DNA from: Flavobacteriaceae bacterium
Lineage (GTDB): Bacteria; Bacteroidota; Bacteroidia; Flavobacteriales; Flavobacteriaceae
Direction of reading: 5' to 3'
DNA: 64,000 nucleotides
NCBI GenBank assembly: GCA_028279515.1
Contig: JANQNQ010000011.1
Coordinates: forward strand, 124,001 to 188,000
Part shown: positions 41,521-51,110 of the stretch, in pieces
Layout: every line of letters starts with the position of its first letter
Position numbering within the stretch: position 1 is the stretch's first letter
The notes under the pieces: generated by a model
What the model was told of the DNA's origin: nothing
The model's input: only the letters and a program-made list of their open reading frames with translations
The model's database searches: none
Program-made: the position numbers and the translations under genes

Positions 41521-43989
41521 TTGAAAAGACTTCTACCCCTCCTATTGCTGTTTTTTTATGGGAATGCTTATACACAAGATCTTACTCAGATCGGAAAGGC
41601 AAAATTGTTTACCCTAAATGGTGGTGTGGCCGCCAATGCAGTATTTTATGATGGTACGGCTTCTCGAGAACCTTTTACCTATGTACTTAGCGGAAACATT
41701 AACGCCAATATTAGCGGACTTTTTAATGTGCCCGTTTCGTTCACGTATTCGAATCAGGAGTTTTCATATAGCCAGCCTTTTCGCTTCAATCGATTAAGTA
41801 TTCATCCTTCATACAAGTGGGTGACTGCGCATATTGGAGACGTCGCTATGACCTTTTCTCCATACACGTTGAGCGGTCATCAATTTTCAGGACTTGGGGT
41901 TGACCTGACACCAAATGGCCCTTTTAAAGTGAGCGCCATGTATGGTAGGCTAATTCGTCCGGTAGAATATGATAGTAATGAACCAGAAACAGAGCCTGCC
42001 TACAAACGAATTGGTTACGGATTAAAGGCTTCGTATCAGTTTGACAAGGCACGCGTCGGACTTACTTTTTTTAGTGCCAGAGATGAGGTGAATTCGTTGG
42101 ATCAACCAATTCCAATTGACGTAGGGGTGAGTCCGCAAGAAAATTTAGTGGTTAGTTTAGAAGGGTCGCTTCAACTGTTTGATCGAGGCACGCTGAATGT
42201 TGAATACGCAACTTCTGCCGTAACAGAAGATCTAAATGCGGAAGAAGCCGGAAGCTCAGTTGGATTGCTTTCGTTTTTATTTGACGAGCGCATTTCGACA
42301 TCGTATTATGATGCCTTCAATGCAGATATTACCTATTCGGTCGGAAACGGAAGCCTAGGTGTTGGATATGAGCGCATCGATCCAAACTATAATACATTTG
42401 GCGCTTATTTCTTCAATAACGATTTAGAGAATATTACGGTCAATGCATCACAGACCATTTTCAATGACAAATTGAATATTAGTGTAAACGGAGGACTGCA
42501 GCGCGATAATTTAGACAACACCAAGACCAGCGAGCTCAAACGTGTGGTGGCGGCGGTGAATATGAACTATACTGCTTCAGAACGTCTTAATATCTCCGGA
42601 TCATATTCCAATTTTCAGAGTTTTACCAATATCCAGAATCAATTTGACTTTATCAATCAGGTGACCGATTTTGACAACATTGATACTCTGAACTTCAAGC
42701 AACTCTCACAAAATGCCAATCTTTCGATCGGTTACATCATATCAAAACAAAAGAAAAACCAGCAAAACCTGAATATCAATCTTTCGTTCCAAGACACACA
42801 GGATTTGCAAGAGCAAATATTCACCGGTGCTGAGAATACCGTGAATAGCTCTCAATTTTACAATGGTGCTACTGCCTATACCATTTCTTTCCCAGAAAAG
42901 ACCTTGAGTGTTTCGGCGGCTTTCAATGCTACCTTGAATAAAGTCATGGACGACAATACGGTGACACTGGGTCCTACACTGGTGGTCAATAAACAGTTTT
43001 TTGATAAACGGGTCCGGAGTTCCTTGTCCAGTTCGTACAATACAACTTCAAATGATGGTGAACGACAGAACAGCATTCTCAATTTTAGGCTCAACGCAGG
43101 CTATCAATTATTCGAAAAACATCAATTCAATATGAGTCTGTTGGCACTGTTTCGGGATGCGCAGACCACAAGCAACAACGACTTCACAGCAACGATAGGG
43201 TATAATTATAGTTTCACTACGGCCAATAGAAAGAAGCAAAAAGGAAGGAAACAGATTCCGACCACTGGAGCAGATGGCTTGACACAACTTAAATTCAGAT
43301 ATCGAAAACAGATTTATGAAGGAAATGCAGATGAAATCGTATCACAGATACAATCTACGCGGAATAAATCCACCTATCGAAACATGCCCGCCTTTAAAGT
43401 AGCAAGCTTAGATAAGTTGAAAAACGATGTTTTGCTGCTCAAGTCTGAAGACCAAAAAGTACTAGAAGATAAGGTGATCGATTATTTGGATGCGGTTTAC
43501 AGTTATGTTGATTTTAAGGATAACTACAATGAGTATATGTTCAATTCAGCGATGTCGTTAAAGGACGAAGCCAAGCGTTTGGACCCCGATATAGAGAAGA
43601 AATTCATCGACCTGCGATATCAGGTGGAGAACCATAAGTTTAAGGGACAAGACCCTAAAGACTTGGATTCTTCAGATTCAGACTTTGTAGCATATAAAGA
43701 CATGCATGACAACTTTATTGAAGCACGAAGAAAGTTCGTCGGACATCGTTGGATGCTCGAACAATTAGAAGGAATCAATACGGCAAAGCAGTTTGACAAA
43801 GACGAAGTGCTTAAGAATTTCAAAGAAAAGCATTTAGAAGAAGCACTATCGGTTTACGATGAAAGCGGAGAGCTTTCAGCATTAGACCAATATCTGATCA
43901 GTGAATTGTTCTTGTACTATCAAGATTTAGCAAAGGACAAAACAGACCAGTCAACTTATATATTAAAGTACATACAGAAGTCGGAATAA
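41521..43989 (+). CDS. predicted outer-membrane beta-barrel protein, first gene of the operon
   Basis: 822 aa, TTG start, signal peptide about 1-19 (LLPLLLLFFYGNAYTQ). Residues about 20-580 are alternating amphipathic strands typical of a large outer-membrane barrel (FTYVLSGNINANISG, GLGVDLTPNGPFKVSAMYGR, NISVNGGLQ, LNFRLNAGYQLFEKHQFNMS). A basic turn RKKQKGRKQ (about 574-582) leads to a helical C-terminal region (about 590-822) with KVASLDKLKNDVLLLKSEDQ and HRWMLEQLEGI, presumably periplasmic. Not recognised as a named family. It begins the operon and is the only barrel candidate seen, so it could be the outer-membrane anchor or passage for the following exported proteins (inference). Confidence 0.75.
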   Translation: MKRLLPLLLLFFYGNAYTQDLTQIGKAKLFTLNGGVAANAVFYDGTASREPFTYVLSGNINANISGLFNVPVSFTYSNQEFSYSQPFRFNRLSIHPSYKWVTAHIGDVAMTFSPYTLSGHQFSGLGVDLTPNGPFKVSAMYGRLIRPVEYDSNEPETEPAYKRIGYGLKASYQFDKARVGLTFFSARDEVNSLDQPIPIDVGVSPQENLVVSLEGSLQLFDRGTLNVEYATSAVTEDLNAEEAGSSVGLLSFLFDERISTSYYDAFNADITYSVGNGSLGVGYERIDPNYNTFGAYFFNNDLENITVNASQTIFNDKLNISVNGGLQRDNLDNTKTSELKRVVAAVNMNYTASERLNISGSYSNFQSFTNIQNQFDFINQVTDFDNIDTLNFKQLSQNANLSIGYIISKQKKNQQNLNINLSFQDTQDLQEQIFTGAENTVNSSQFYNGATAYTISFPEKTLSVSAAFNATLNKVMDDNTVTLGPTLVVNKQFFDKRVRSSLSSSYNTTSNDGERQNSILNFRLNAGYQLFEKHQFNMSLLALFRDAQTTSNNDFTATIGYNYSFTTANRKKQKGRKQIPTTGADGLTQLKFRYRKQIYEGNADEIVSQIQSTRNKSTYRNMPAFKVASLDKLKNDVLLLKSEDQKVLEDKVIDYLDAVYSYVDFKDNYNEYMFNSAMSLKDEAKRLDPDIEKKFIDLRYQVENHKFKGQDPKDLDSSDSDFVAYKDMHDNFIEARRKFVGHRWMLEQLEGINTAKQFDKDEVLKNFKEKHLEEALSVYDESGELSALDQYLISELFLYYQDLAKDKTDQSTYILKYIQKSE

Positions 43990-44000
43990 AAGCCCCGCTT

Positions 44001-47000
44001 ATGAAAAGACTATTACACATACTAGCGTTACTCCTCATTAGTTTTGAGGCCATGGCGCAGTCGTTTCCGGTACAGGTTACACCTCAGGTGATACCACCGA
44101 ACCCGGTATATCTTTCGGACTATGCCAATCCAAGTACAACCACCGATAGGGTAAGAGTACAACTCTTATTGAACGACCTAACGGTAAGCAATCGAGAAGT
44201 ACGATTAAAGTTATATATCGAAGGACAAGGAATTTTAGCACAAAGCAATGACGTAGTGATAGGGGCTCCTACGTTGTTTGTGGATGGAGGGATTCCACTT
44301 CAATTAGGAAGCGCTGAATTAGCACCGTATTTCGAGTTTCAGAACCTTCAGGGAATCAACCCTAATGCCTATGGTGCGGCCTTACCAGAAGGAGCGTATC
44401 AAATGTGTTTTGAAGTATACGATGTGTTATCAGGCAATCGATTATCGCAAAAGACATGCGCTACCTTCATACTGTTTCAAAATGAACCACCATTTCTAAA
44501 CCTTCCTTATAACGAATCGGTCATAGTAGAGCAAAATCCGTTGAACATTGTATTTCAGTGGACGCCAAGACACATCAATGTAAGCAATGTACAGTACGAA
44601 TTCAGCCTAGTTGAGATCTGGGACAATTACATAGATCCGCAAGCAGCCTTTTTAACATCACCGCCTATCTTTCAGACGGTAACCACACAGACCACACTAA
44701 TTTACGGGCCTGCGTTTCCGCAATTATTAACAGGGAAAAGATATGCATGGAGAGTAAGAGCTTTTGCCACAAATGGCGCCGAAGAAATCGGAGTGTTCAC
44801 CAATCAAGGATTTAGCGAGATCTTCTGGTTTGCCTTTCAGACGCAATGTAATGCACCGACATTCGTAACGGTTGAAGAATTGGGCGACAGACACGCCAAG
44901 ATCAATTGGCAAGGAGACATTTCACATCTTGACTACACCATAAAATACAGAGAAAAGAACGCAGGTTCTGAGTGGTACGAATTAACCACACCAAGAGAGT
45001 ATATCACGATCAATGACCTTGCACGAGAAACCACCTATGAGTACAAGATCTTAGGCAATTGTGACTTTGGTAGTTTCGGCGAAACCATTATTTATGAATT
45101 TACCACGCTGAGTGAAGAAGCATCAGCCTACATCGGGTGTAACATTGAGCCCGACCCAATAGACCTTTCGAACCAAACATTACTGACAGACCTATACATC
45201 AATGATATTTTCACCGCAGGAGACTTCCCGGTTACCGTGGTGCAATTGGATCAACCAACAGCTCCCTTTAAAGGAGGCGGTTATGTGGTCGTACCTTGGT
45301 TAGGAGATACCAAGATCGCCGTTGAGTTCGAAGGCATTCAGATCAATACCGATATGAAGCTCGTCGCTGGGGAAGTGAAGACCACCTATGATGCGCAATG
45401 GGGCGATATTGGAGATATCGACGATCTCATTGAAGATATTGTGGGAGACGATGGTGATATAGGAGAATACGACGCAGGAGACTTAGATATTGACGATATC
45501 ATCGTAGGCGATGATGGAGAGATTATCATTATTGACGAAGACGGAATAGAACATCCGATTGACGTAGACCTTCCAGTGATCATCACCGATGAAAACGGAG
45601 ATCAATGGCTGGTAGACGAAGATGGTACTGTAACGCCACTTGGCGAAGAAGCCGATGGCGGTGCACCTGATGATGACAATACCGACGGAATGGGTGGCAA
45701 CGGAACGGTGAATCAAATATCTTCACCCGATGTGTCCATCGTATTCAAAGAATCCGGTTTCTATACTGTTGACGAATACCCTGACGGAATTACAGACCTT
45801 CAAGATAAGTATGAGACCATTCCAACGGCCAACGGAGGCACATATAAAGTGGTCTATAAGGCGTTGTCCGACCTTCCGGCAAGTACCACGGATGTATTGA
45901 TTGCTGACGCCACTTTTTCTAACGGAAAGACCAAAGATGATATCGTCTTTAAAACATTGCAAGGAACTGCGGTAGACGCCCAGTGGAATGCAGCAGGAAA
46001 CCAAGCCACACTGCAACTGACGAAGCAATTCGAATTTGCGAAAAGCGAAATCCTTGCAACCGTAAAACCAGCCGATTCTACCCAAAACTATACCATTGCG
46101 GGTAAGACCAATGTTTGGCATTTTGATCAACAGAACGTTAATGTGACGATCGTTCCGTTAAACGGAGCGTCTCCAACTTCCAACTTGGCTTCCGACCTCA
46201 ATGCTATATACAATAAGGCAGGAGTAAATTTCAACATTACCATTGATAACCCTCTCAACATAGATGCATCCGTTTGGGATATAGACGTTACGCAAGGAAG
46301 CTTAGATATTGGAGATAGTGACCTGCTGTCCAATTATACGGCAGAAGAACGCGCCATTTACGAATATTATGAATCGCAGCGAGGTATTGACGCGCAGCAA
46401 TATTATGTATTCTTGGCAGATACCTTCTCGACAACCGATTCAAATATCCAGGGCTTTATGCCACGAAAAAGACAATATGGTTTTCTCTTTACACAGAATG
46501 ACCAAGCGCTCATCTTAGCACATGAGCTGGGACATGGTGTCTTCGGTTTGGATCACTATGACGAATCAGGCTCACAAGACCTATTGATGCATGCCAACTA
46601 TCCGATGGGTACAAAACTTACGCATATGGATTGGGAGACGATTCATGCGCCAGGATTGCAATTGTATTTGTTTCAGAGTGATGAATCCGGTCAATTGGCA
46701 GGAAAGGTTTGGTTGACTCCAGATTGGAAACCGTTCAAGTTCGCTAGTTCAGGGACAATAAGCTCAGGGGATGCATCGATAACCAAAGGAGCTATCCCTG
46801 GTATTGTATATGATAAAAAACACTATAAAGCTACCTTTAGCGGAAATCAATTTCTTGGATACCTTAATGAATCGGATCCAGATCCATTGCCAATCAGCAT
46901 CCAAACGTTGGCCAATGCTGATGACGTGCATCTGTTTAGAGATGTGGCTAGATGTGGATCTAATACCTACTATAAAACAACGTGGGGGTACATCAAGGGG

Positions 47001-48983
47001 AAACAAGAGAATTTCTCCTTTGTCGACAATTCTGATATGGAATTTCAAGGGATTATACCTTGCGTAGCTTCTCAAGAAGATACCTCGAGTAGATGTGATC
47101 AATTTACCTATTTCAATCTTGCTCTAGAAGAAGACCAAAATCTTATGGAGGTTTACCAAGAGGCTGTTGATGCTGCGCTCGAAAGGGCTTTGACAGGTGG
47201 AGGGTATTCTGCAACCAATTTGATAAGACCTAAAGGAGTCTTTAGACACATGCAGTTCGCCAATGTAACAGGAGAAGCTCTCGAGGACAGCGAAATGGAA
47301 ATTATAGAAGATAAGCTGCATCTATTGAATTACCATGATAGCAATACACAAATGGTCGTTACTTTTCTCAAGGTTGAAAACAACCGTTCATTGTACAACT
47401 ATCAGATTCAGGATATGGCTGAGCGGGCATTGGATCATAAACAGGGGCTAGTAGGTAGCAAAAAAGTGGTTTATGTGATTGTTCCGTATTCCAATTTTGA
47501 ATCGATTCTGGGAGTCTTAAATGATGTCTACTGCTTTAATATAGGTTTTGGAGAAAGCCAAGATGGATTGGTGACAAACGTGGCGACTTTTCCAACGGGT
47601 TCTAGCGTGTTTAAAGATATTCTTGAAGTATATAAATATATTGAGAAACCTCTATTTGTAAAGCAGTTTTTCATGAAGGCTGACGGCTCAATGGTCGAGA
47701 CTAGAATAGGCACTACTGATGGTCAAAAGGTGTCTGGATATGATGCGATCAATGCTTTACGAATCTACAAGTCCAAATATTTGACGCAAATCGAGAACCT
47801 ACGATCTCAATCATTGAGTCTCATCACCTCTTTTGCTATGAAAGAGTTTCCGACAACACAACAGACCGAACAATTCATTGCAGATTACAATGCGATCAAA
47901 GAACAAATTAATGAACAGTACGTTTTAGCAGCTTTTAATGAAAATGTGACACAGGCATCACATTGGGAGGATCCCCAACTGGACAATTTAGGGGCATTGA
48001 GGGAGGTTTTTATTTTGGATGAAGAAGTTGCCCTAGCGTATTTCGCAAGTCAAACAGCAAGTTTTGGTTACGGACAAAAATTCTCCATTTTCTTTGGGTT
48101 TAACGACCAGTTGGATTATGACCTTCATTTTTATGACTTTGATATTTTTAGTGTGATTGACCCAATTGTTTATGGAGTGGCCGACGTCTTAAGTCTCATT
48201 CCGATTCCATATGCAGATACAGTAGGAGATACCATTGGCTTGGTATATGCGACGGCCAGAGGAGATATGAGTCAGGCTCCTTTTTATGCACTTGGGTTGG
48301 CGTTACCCGTAGGTACCGCATATCTAAAGGCAGGTAATGAAGCAGCACAGAGTGTTTTTGTCATTGCAGCGAGGCAAGCAGATGATGGAGCCGTTGAATT
48401 GGTTAAACGAACGAAAAATGACCTTCAACCTGGAGAAGTCATAGTCACATCACCATTAACAGAAAAAGCCGACATAGCCGATGCCGTACTAAATAACCTA
48501 AAGAAGGATGAAAACATGCCAAAAATTGCAAAGTATTTCGACGAAGCAATACAGGCAGGAGCAAACTTGTTTGCCTTTCTAACACCTAAACCTGCTAATT
48601 GGACAGATGAGATGGTCGATACTTTTAAACAACAATTCAACCAGGGGAGCGATGGATTCAAGGAACTATTCAACATTACCGATGTCAACCAAAAAATTGA
48701 ATTGGCTCAGGCATGGAAAGTAATGAATGATGCAGGACGAGTTGCCAATCAACAGGCAAGTACTGTAGTGTTGATCAAATCATTGAATGAATTGGGAGAA
48801 ACAGGATTAAGATCTAGACTATTAAATGAACTATCGGATGACTTCCTTAAGAAGTTCTCAGATGATTTCGCTACAGCAGACGACGTGGCTGCATTTGCGC
48901 AAAAATATAGCGATAATGATAAGATGTTTGATGCATGGAAAAGAATGCGTCAAGAAGCACCAAATATCCCACTTTGTAATTAA
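44001..48983 (+). CDS. polymorphic-toxin-like exported protein: FnIII, Asp-rich, metalloprotease-like and pretoxin regions
   Basis: 1660 aa, starting 11 bases after the barrel gene. Signal peptide 1-20 (EAMAQ). Residues about 21-275 are two beta-rich modules opening SFPVQVTPQVIPPNPVYLSD (of the kind databases call TANFOR, from memory). FnIII at about 283-370. Asp/Gly/Ile-rich stretch at about 467-567 (VGDDGDIGEYDAGDLDIDDI), possibly calcium-binding. A zincin site HELGHGVFGLDH at 841-852 with LLMHANYPMG after it; spacing is HExxHx6H, one residue longer than a classic metzincin. Unassigned part at 900-1390, then a hydrophobic pretoxin-like segment (about 1393-1442, VADVLSLIPIPYADTVGDTI) and a helical C-terminus (1460-1660) with no toxin motif I can see. 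No T9SS terminal domain. Confidence 0.8.
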   Translation: MKRLLHILALLLISFEAMAQSFPVQVTPQVIPPNPVYLSDYANPSTTTDRVRVQLLLNDLTVSNREVRLKLYIEGQGILAQSNDVVIGAPTLFVDGGIPLQLGSAELAPYFEFQNLQGINPNAYGAALPEGAYQMCFEVYDVLSGNRLSQKTCATFILFQNEPPFLNLPYNESVIVEQNPLNIVFQWTPRHINVSNVQYEFSLVEIWDNYIDPQAAFLTSPPIFQTVTTQTTLIYGPAFPQLLTGKRYAWRVRAFATNGAEEIGVFTNQGFSEIFWFAFQTQCNAPTFVTVEELGDRHAKINWQGDISHLDYTIKYREKNAGSEWYELTTPREYITINDLARETTYEYKILGNCDFGSFGETIIYEFTTLSEEASAYIGCNIEPDPIDLSNQTLLTDLYINDIFTAGDFPVTVVQLDQPTAPFKGGGYVVVPWLGDTKIAVEFEGIQINTDMKLVAGEVKTTYDAQWGDIGDIDDLIEDIVGDDGDIGEYDAGDLDIDDIIVGDDGEIIIIDEDGIEHPIDVDLPVIITDENGDQWLVDEDGTVTPLGEEADGGAPDDDNTDGMGGNGTVNQISSPDVSIVFKESGFYTVDEYPDGITDLQDKYETIPTANGGTYKVVYKALSDLPASTTDVLIADATFSNGKTKDDIVFKTLQGTAVDAQWNAAGNQATLQLTKQFEFAKSEILATVKPADSTQNYTIAGKTNVWHFDQQNVNVTIVPLNGASPTSNLASDLNAIYNKAGVNFNITIDNPLNIDASVWDIDVTQGSLDIGDSDLLSNYTAEERAIYEYYESQRGIDAQQYYVFLADTFSTTDSNIQGFMPRKRQYGFLFTQNDQALILAHELGHGVFGLDHYDESGSQDLLMHANYPMGTKLTHMDWETIHAPGLQLYLFQSDESGQLAGKVWLTPDWKPFKFASSGTISSGDASITKGAIPGIVYDKKHYKATFSGNQFLGYLNESDPDPLPISIQTLANADDVHLFRDVARCGSNTYYKTTWGYIKGKQENFSFVDNSDMEFQGIIPCVASQEDTSSRCDQFTYFNLALEEDQNLMEVYQEAVDAALERALTGGGYSATNLIRPKGVFRHMQFANVTGEALEDSEMEIIEDKLHLLNYHDSNTQMVVTFLKVENNRSLYNYQIQDMAERALDHKQGLVGSKKVVYVIVPYSNFESILGVLNDVYCFNIGFGESQDGLVTNVATFPTGSSVFKDILEVYKYIEKPLFVKQFFMKADGSMVETRIGTTDGQKVSGYDAINALRIYKSKYLTQIENLRSQSLSLITSFAMKEFPTTQQTEQFIADYNAIKEQINEQYVLAAFNENVTQASHWEDPQLDNLGALREVFILDEEVALAYFASQTASFGYGQKFSIFFGFNDQLDYDLHFYDFDIFSVIDPIVYGVADVLSLIPIPYADTVGDTIGLVYATARGDMSQAPFYALGLALPVGTAYLKAGNEAAQSVFVIAARQADDGAVELVKRTKNDLQPGEVIVTSPLTEKADIADAVLNNLKKDENMPKIAKYFDEAIQAGANLFAFLTPKPANWTDEMVDTFKQQFNQGSDGFKELFNITDVNQKIELAQAWKVMNDAGRVANQQASTVVLIKSLNELGETGLRSRLLNELSDDFLKKFSDDFATADDVAAFAQKYSDNDKMFDAWKRMRQEAPNIPLCN

Positions 48984-48994
48984 AACTTTGAGTG

Positions 48995-49999
48995 ATGAAT
49001 TTAAAAAGAGTAACAAATAACAGTTTGAAATTCATGTGGGCGATAGTTTTATTTTTCGCATCGCTCGTATTTTCAAATGCTCAGTGCATATTAGATGATT
49101 TTGCAAACGATCTAGCCGGAAGTAACGCTACTGAGTTACAAGCATTTCTAGATGAAACGGCAGATGGTTTTTCATCTTGGAAAGTGGTAAGAAATGCCCG
49201 GGGCTCTCAGAGTTTATTCAAAACCGACATCGATCTGTTAAAGAAGGTAGCCGAGCTTAGAAATGACGCACAATTCCTTGACCGTATTGGGGGAGAACAG
49301 GGACTTCAACGAATCATACAGGCAAACGTTAGAGCCAGATGTAAATCATGTGGTTCAGCAGGGGCGGCTTACTTAAAGCACATTGATGATTATCTGGATG
49401 ACGTAAGGCATTTGGTCGACAACTATAATGATGTTGATGGTTTTGCAGATGTGATTACAGATCTAAAAAGGATCAATTCTTCGGGGAGTCCTAACCTCAA
49501 TGTTGAAGGCGCAGCATTTATGCTCAGGATCATTAAAGAGAATGATGATACATTTCTCAATAGCATCACCAAATTTGAAGGAAGTATTGATGATCTGACC
49601 AATGGTTGTAAGTATGACCTTCAATTCTCCAATGGCCAAACTATCAGCTTCGGAGAGTTTAAGAGCTACGCCGAAAACTCTATCGGTAACTTCGCTGCGA
49701 CCGGTAAGGCAACTTACCAGCAATTGACCACTTACCTGAGCAGTTTAAACTCAATAGATGAACTCATTTACTTTTTCGATGCAGCCAAAATATCAGATAT
49801 AGGAATTATCAAGAACAGGTTTAAAACTGTTTTTAAAAATAATGCAGAAGATATCTTCAATGCCAATCAAGATCTTTTCAAACAGTTCGACCGTCTTGAT
49901 GGAACTGGTAAAATAGATGATTGGGAAGATTTTTTAGAACTGGTAAGCGACGATAACTTCGTAAATCATCCAATGTTAGATTTTATAGTATTGAATTAA
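48995..49999 (+). CDS. predicted exported PD-(D/E)XK nuclease toxin (orphan toxin module)
   Basis: 334 aa from ATG 48995 (GTG 48992 is an alternative). Own signal peptide (LKFMWAIVLFFASLVFSNAQ). Residues about 30-140 are helical, with FSSWKVVRNARGSQSLFKTD and KSCGSAGAAYLKHIDDYLDD, like the tail of the preceding 1660-aa protein (AQAWKVMNDAGRVANQQA). Residues about 165-250 show a nuclease pattern: Glu171 in VEGAAFMLRII, Asp208 in CKYDLQF, Glu221-x-Lys223 in SFGEFKSYA, and Gln242-Gln243 in TYQQLTTYL, i.e. E...D...ExK...Q in the right order and spacing. No known name. The next gene starts after one base and lacks a leader, as expected for immunity. Toxin role is inference; gene call is secure. 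Confidence 0.7.
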   Translation: MNLKRVTNNSLKFMWAIVLFFASLVFSNAQCILDDFANDLAGSNATELQAFLDETADGFSSWKVVRNARGSQSLFKTDIDLLKKVAELRNDAQFLDRIGGEQGLQRIIQANVRARCKSCGSAGAAYLKHIDDYLDDVRHLVDNYNDVDGFADVITDLKRINSSGSPNLNVEGAAFMLRIIKENDDTFLNSITKFEGSIDDLTNGCKYDLQFSNGQTISFGEFKSYAENSIGNFAATGKATYQQLTTYLSSLNSIDELIYFFDAAKISDIGIIKNRFKTVFKNNAEDIFNANQDLFKQFDRLDGTGKIDDWEDFLELVSDDNFVNHPMLDFIVLN

Positions 50000-50000
50000 C

Positions 50001-51101
50001 ATGTATACGGTGAGGCATACATACCATAATATTGATGGACACATTGAAAGCAATGTGGGAACCATACTTTTGGGTGATTCTGGTGGCGTTTTTAAGCTTA
50101 TGAATGGAAAGGCAGAACCTATTGCAAAGGCCCAAAAAATTAAAAAATTGATTAGATATGATGAAACCTCTTTGTTGTTACTAGACTCTCTGAACAAGCC
50201 ACTAAAGTTGAATTTGGAACAAGGAGATGTGGAGCCATTCACAATCATTGATGACCTTAGGGTATTTGACGTCAAAGGAGACCATATGTTTTTTTATGTC
50301 AAGTCACCGAAGCGGTACAATGGTATTTTTCAAATAAGCACTGGAAGAGTGCTGATGGAATCAGAAAAAGACCTTAGAGGTGTCATTTACAAGAAGCTAT
50401 GTTTTTCGGGAATTGATAACGTTTTAGCTTCTCAAAGTATAGATTCGGGAGAACGGACTTGGAGCCTAGATGTAAGTGAAATGGGAGCCCATGAAGCGGG
50501 ACCTTTTAAAAAGAGGAAGCCGGGAGAAGTGAAAAAGATTCTCGGCGTATGGAAAGACAATTTAATCGTGGTCATTACCAAAGGACTCATTCTTGGTTTG
50601 AACCCTAAAATTGGAGAACTTAATTGGGTCATAGGAGAAAACGAATTTGATCCTTTTGTTGAGGGAGGGAGGAAGATACCATTACTGGGTGAAATAGAAA
50701 ATTGGTTCTTGGATGCTGAAAATGGAAAGCTTCTAGGAATGCAAGGAAGAAGATATGTCGAAATCTCTCTTGAAGCCCGAAAAGTAGCTTTAATAAAGGA
50801 TTTTGAGAATGATTTCGATCAGAAAGGGCTTTTTGTTAAGAATGCCCAGCGAGTAAATGATCGAATTTTATTTTCAGCTATGAGACACGAACTTTGGAAA
50901 TTAACGGATACCGTTAAAAAGGTAGGATATACTCAGATAGATACCATCGGAATCTTTGATATAAATTCTAAAGAGGTTATCTGGACAAATGTACTTGAAG
51001 ACCTCCAAGGAGATTTCATAAAAGAGATAATGCTATCTGGCGAAGATATCTATGCCCATACGAATACAAAGAAATTATATCACTTTAAAGCAGACCATTA
51101 A
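50001..51101 (+). CDS. leaderless cytoplasmic protein, candidate immunity protein
   Basis: 366 aa, the only member of the operon without a signal peptide. Starts 1 base after the nuclease-like gene. Strand-rich with repeated blade-like segments (NVGTILLGDSGGVFKLM, DETSLLLLDSLNKPLKLNLE, DNLIVVITKGLILGLNPKIG, GEDIYAHTNTKKLYHF), suggesting a PQQ/WD-type beta-propeller. No catalytic motif. Base composition of this stretch looks AT-richer than downstream (see findings). Known polymorphic-toxin immunity genes are usually downstream, adjacent and cytoplasmic; those three facts are the whole basis for the call. Confidence 0.6.
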   Translation: MYTVRHTYHNIDGHIESNVGTILLGDSGGVFKLMNGKAEPIAKAQKIKKLIRYDETSLLLLDSLNKPLKLNLEQGDVEPFTIIDDLRVFDVKGDHMFFYVKSPKRYNGIFQISTGRVLMESEKDLRGVIYKKLCFSGIDNVLASQSIDSGERTWSLDVSEMGAHEAGPFKKRKPGEVKKILGVWKDNLIVVITKGLILGLNPKIGELNWVIGENEFDPFVEGGRKIPLLGEIENWFLDAENGKLLGMQGRRYVEISLEARKVALIKDFENDFDQKGLFVKNAQRVNDRILFSAMRHELWKLTDTVKKVGYTQIDTIGIFDINSKEVIWTNVLEDLQGDFIKEIMLSGEDIYAHTNTKKLYHFKADH

Positions 51102-51110
51102 ACTTTTAAG

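Noticed and set aside
48960-49090. Frameshift joining the 1660-aa protein and the nuclease-like gene
   Set aside because: The second gene has a complete signal peptide and a good ATG 11 bases after a normal stop; two genes are the simpler reading.
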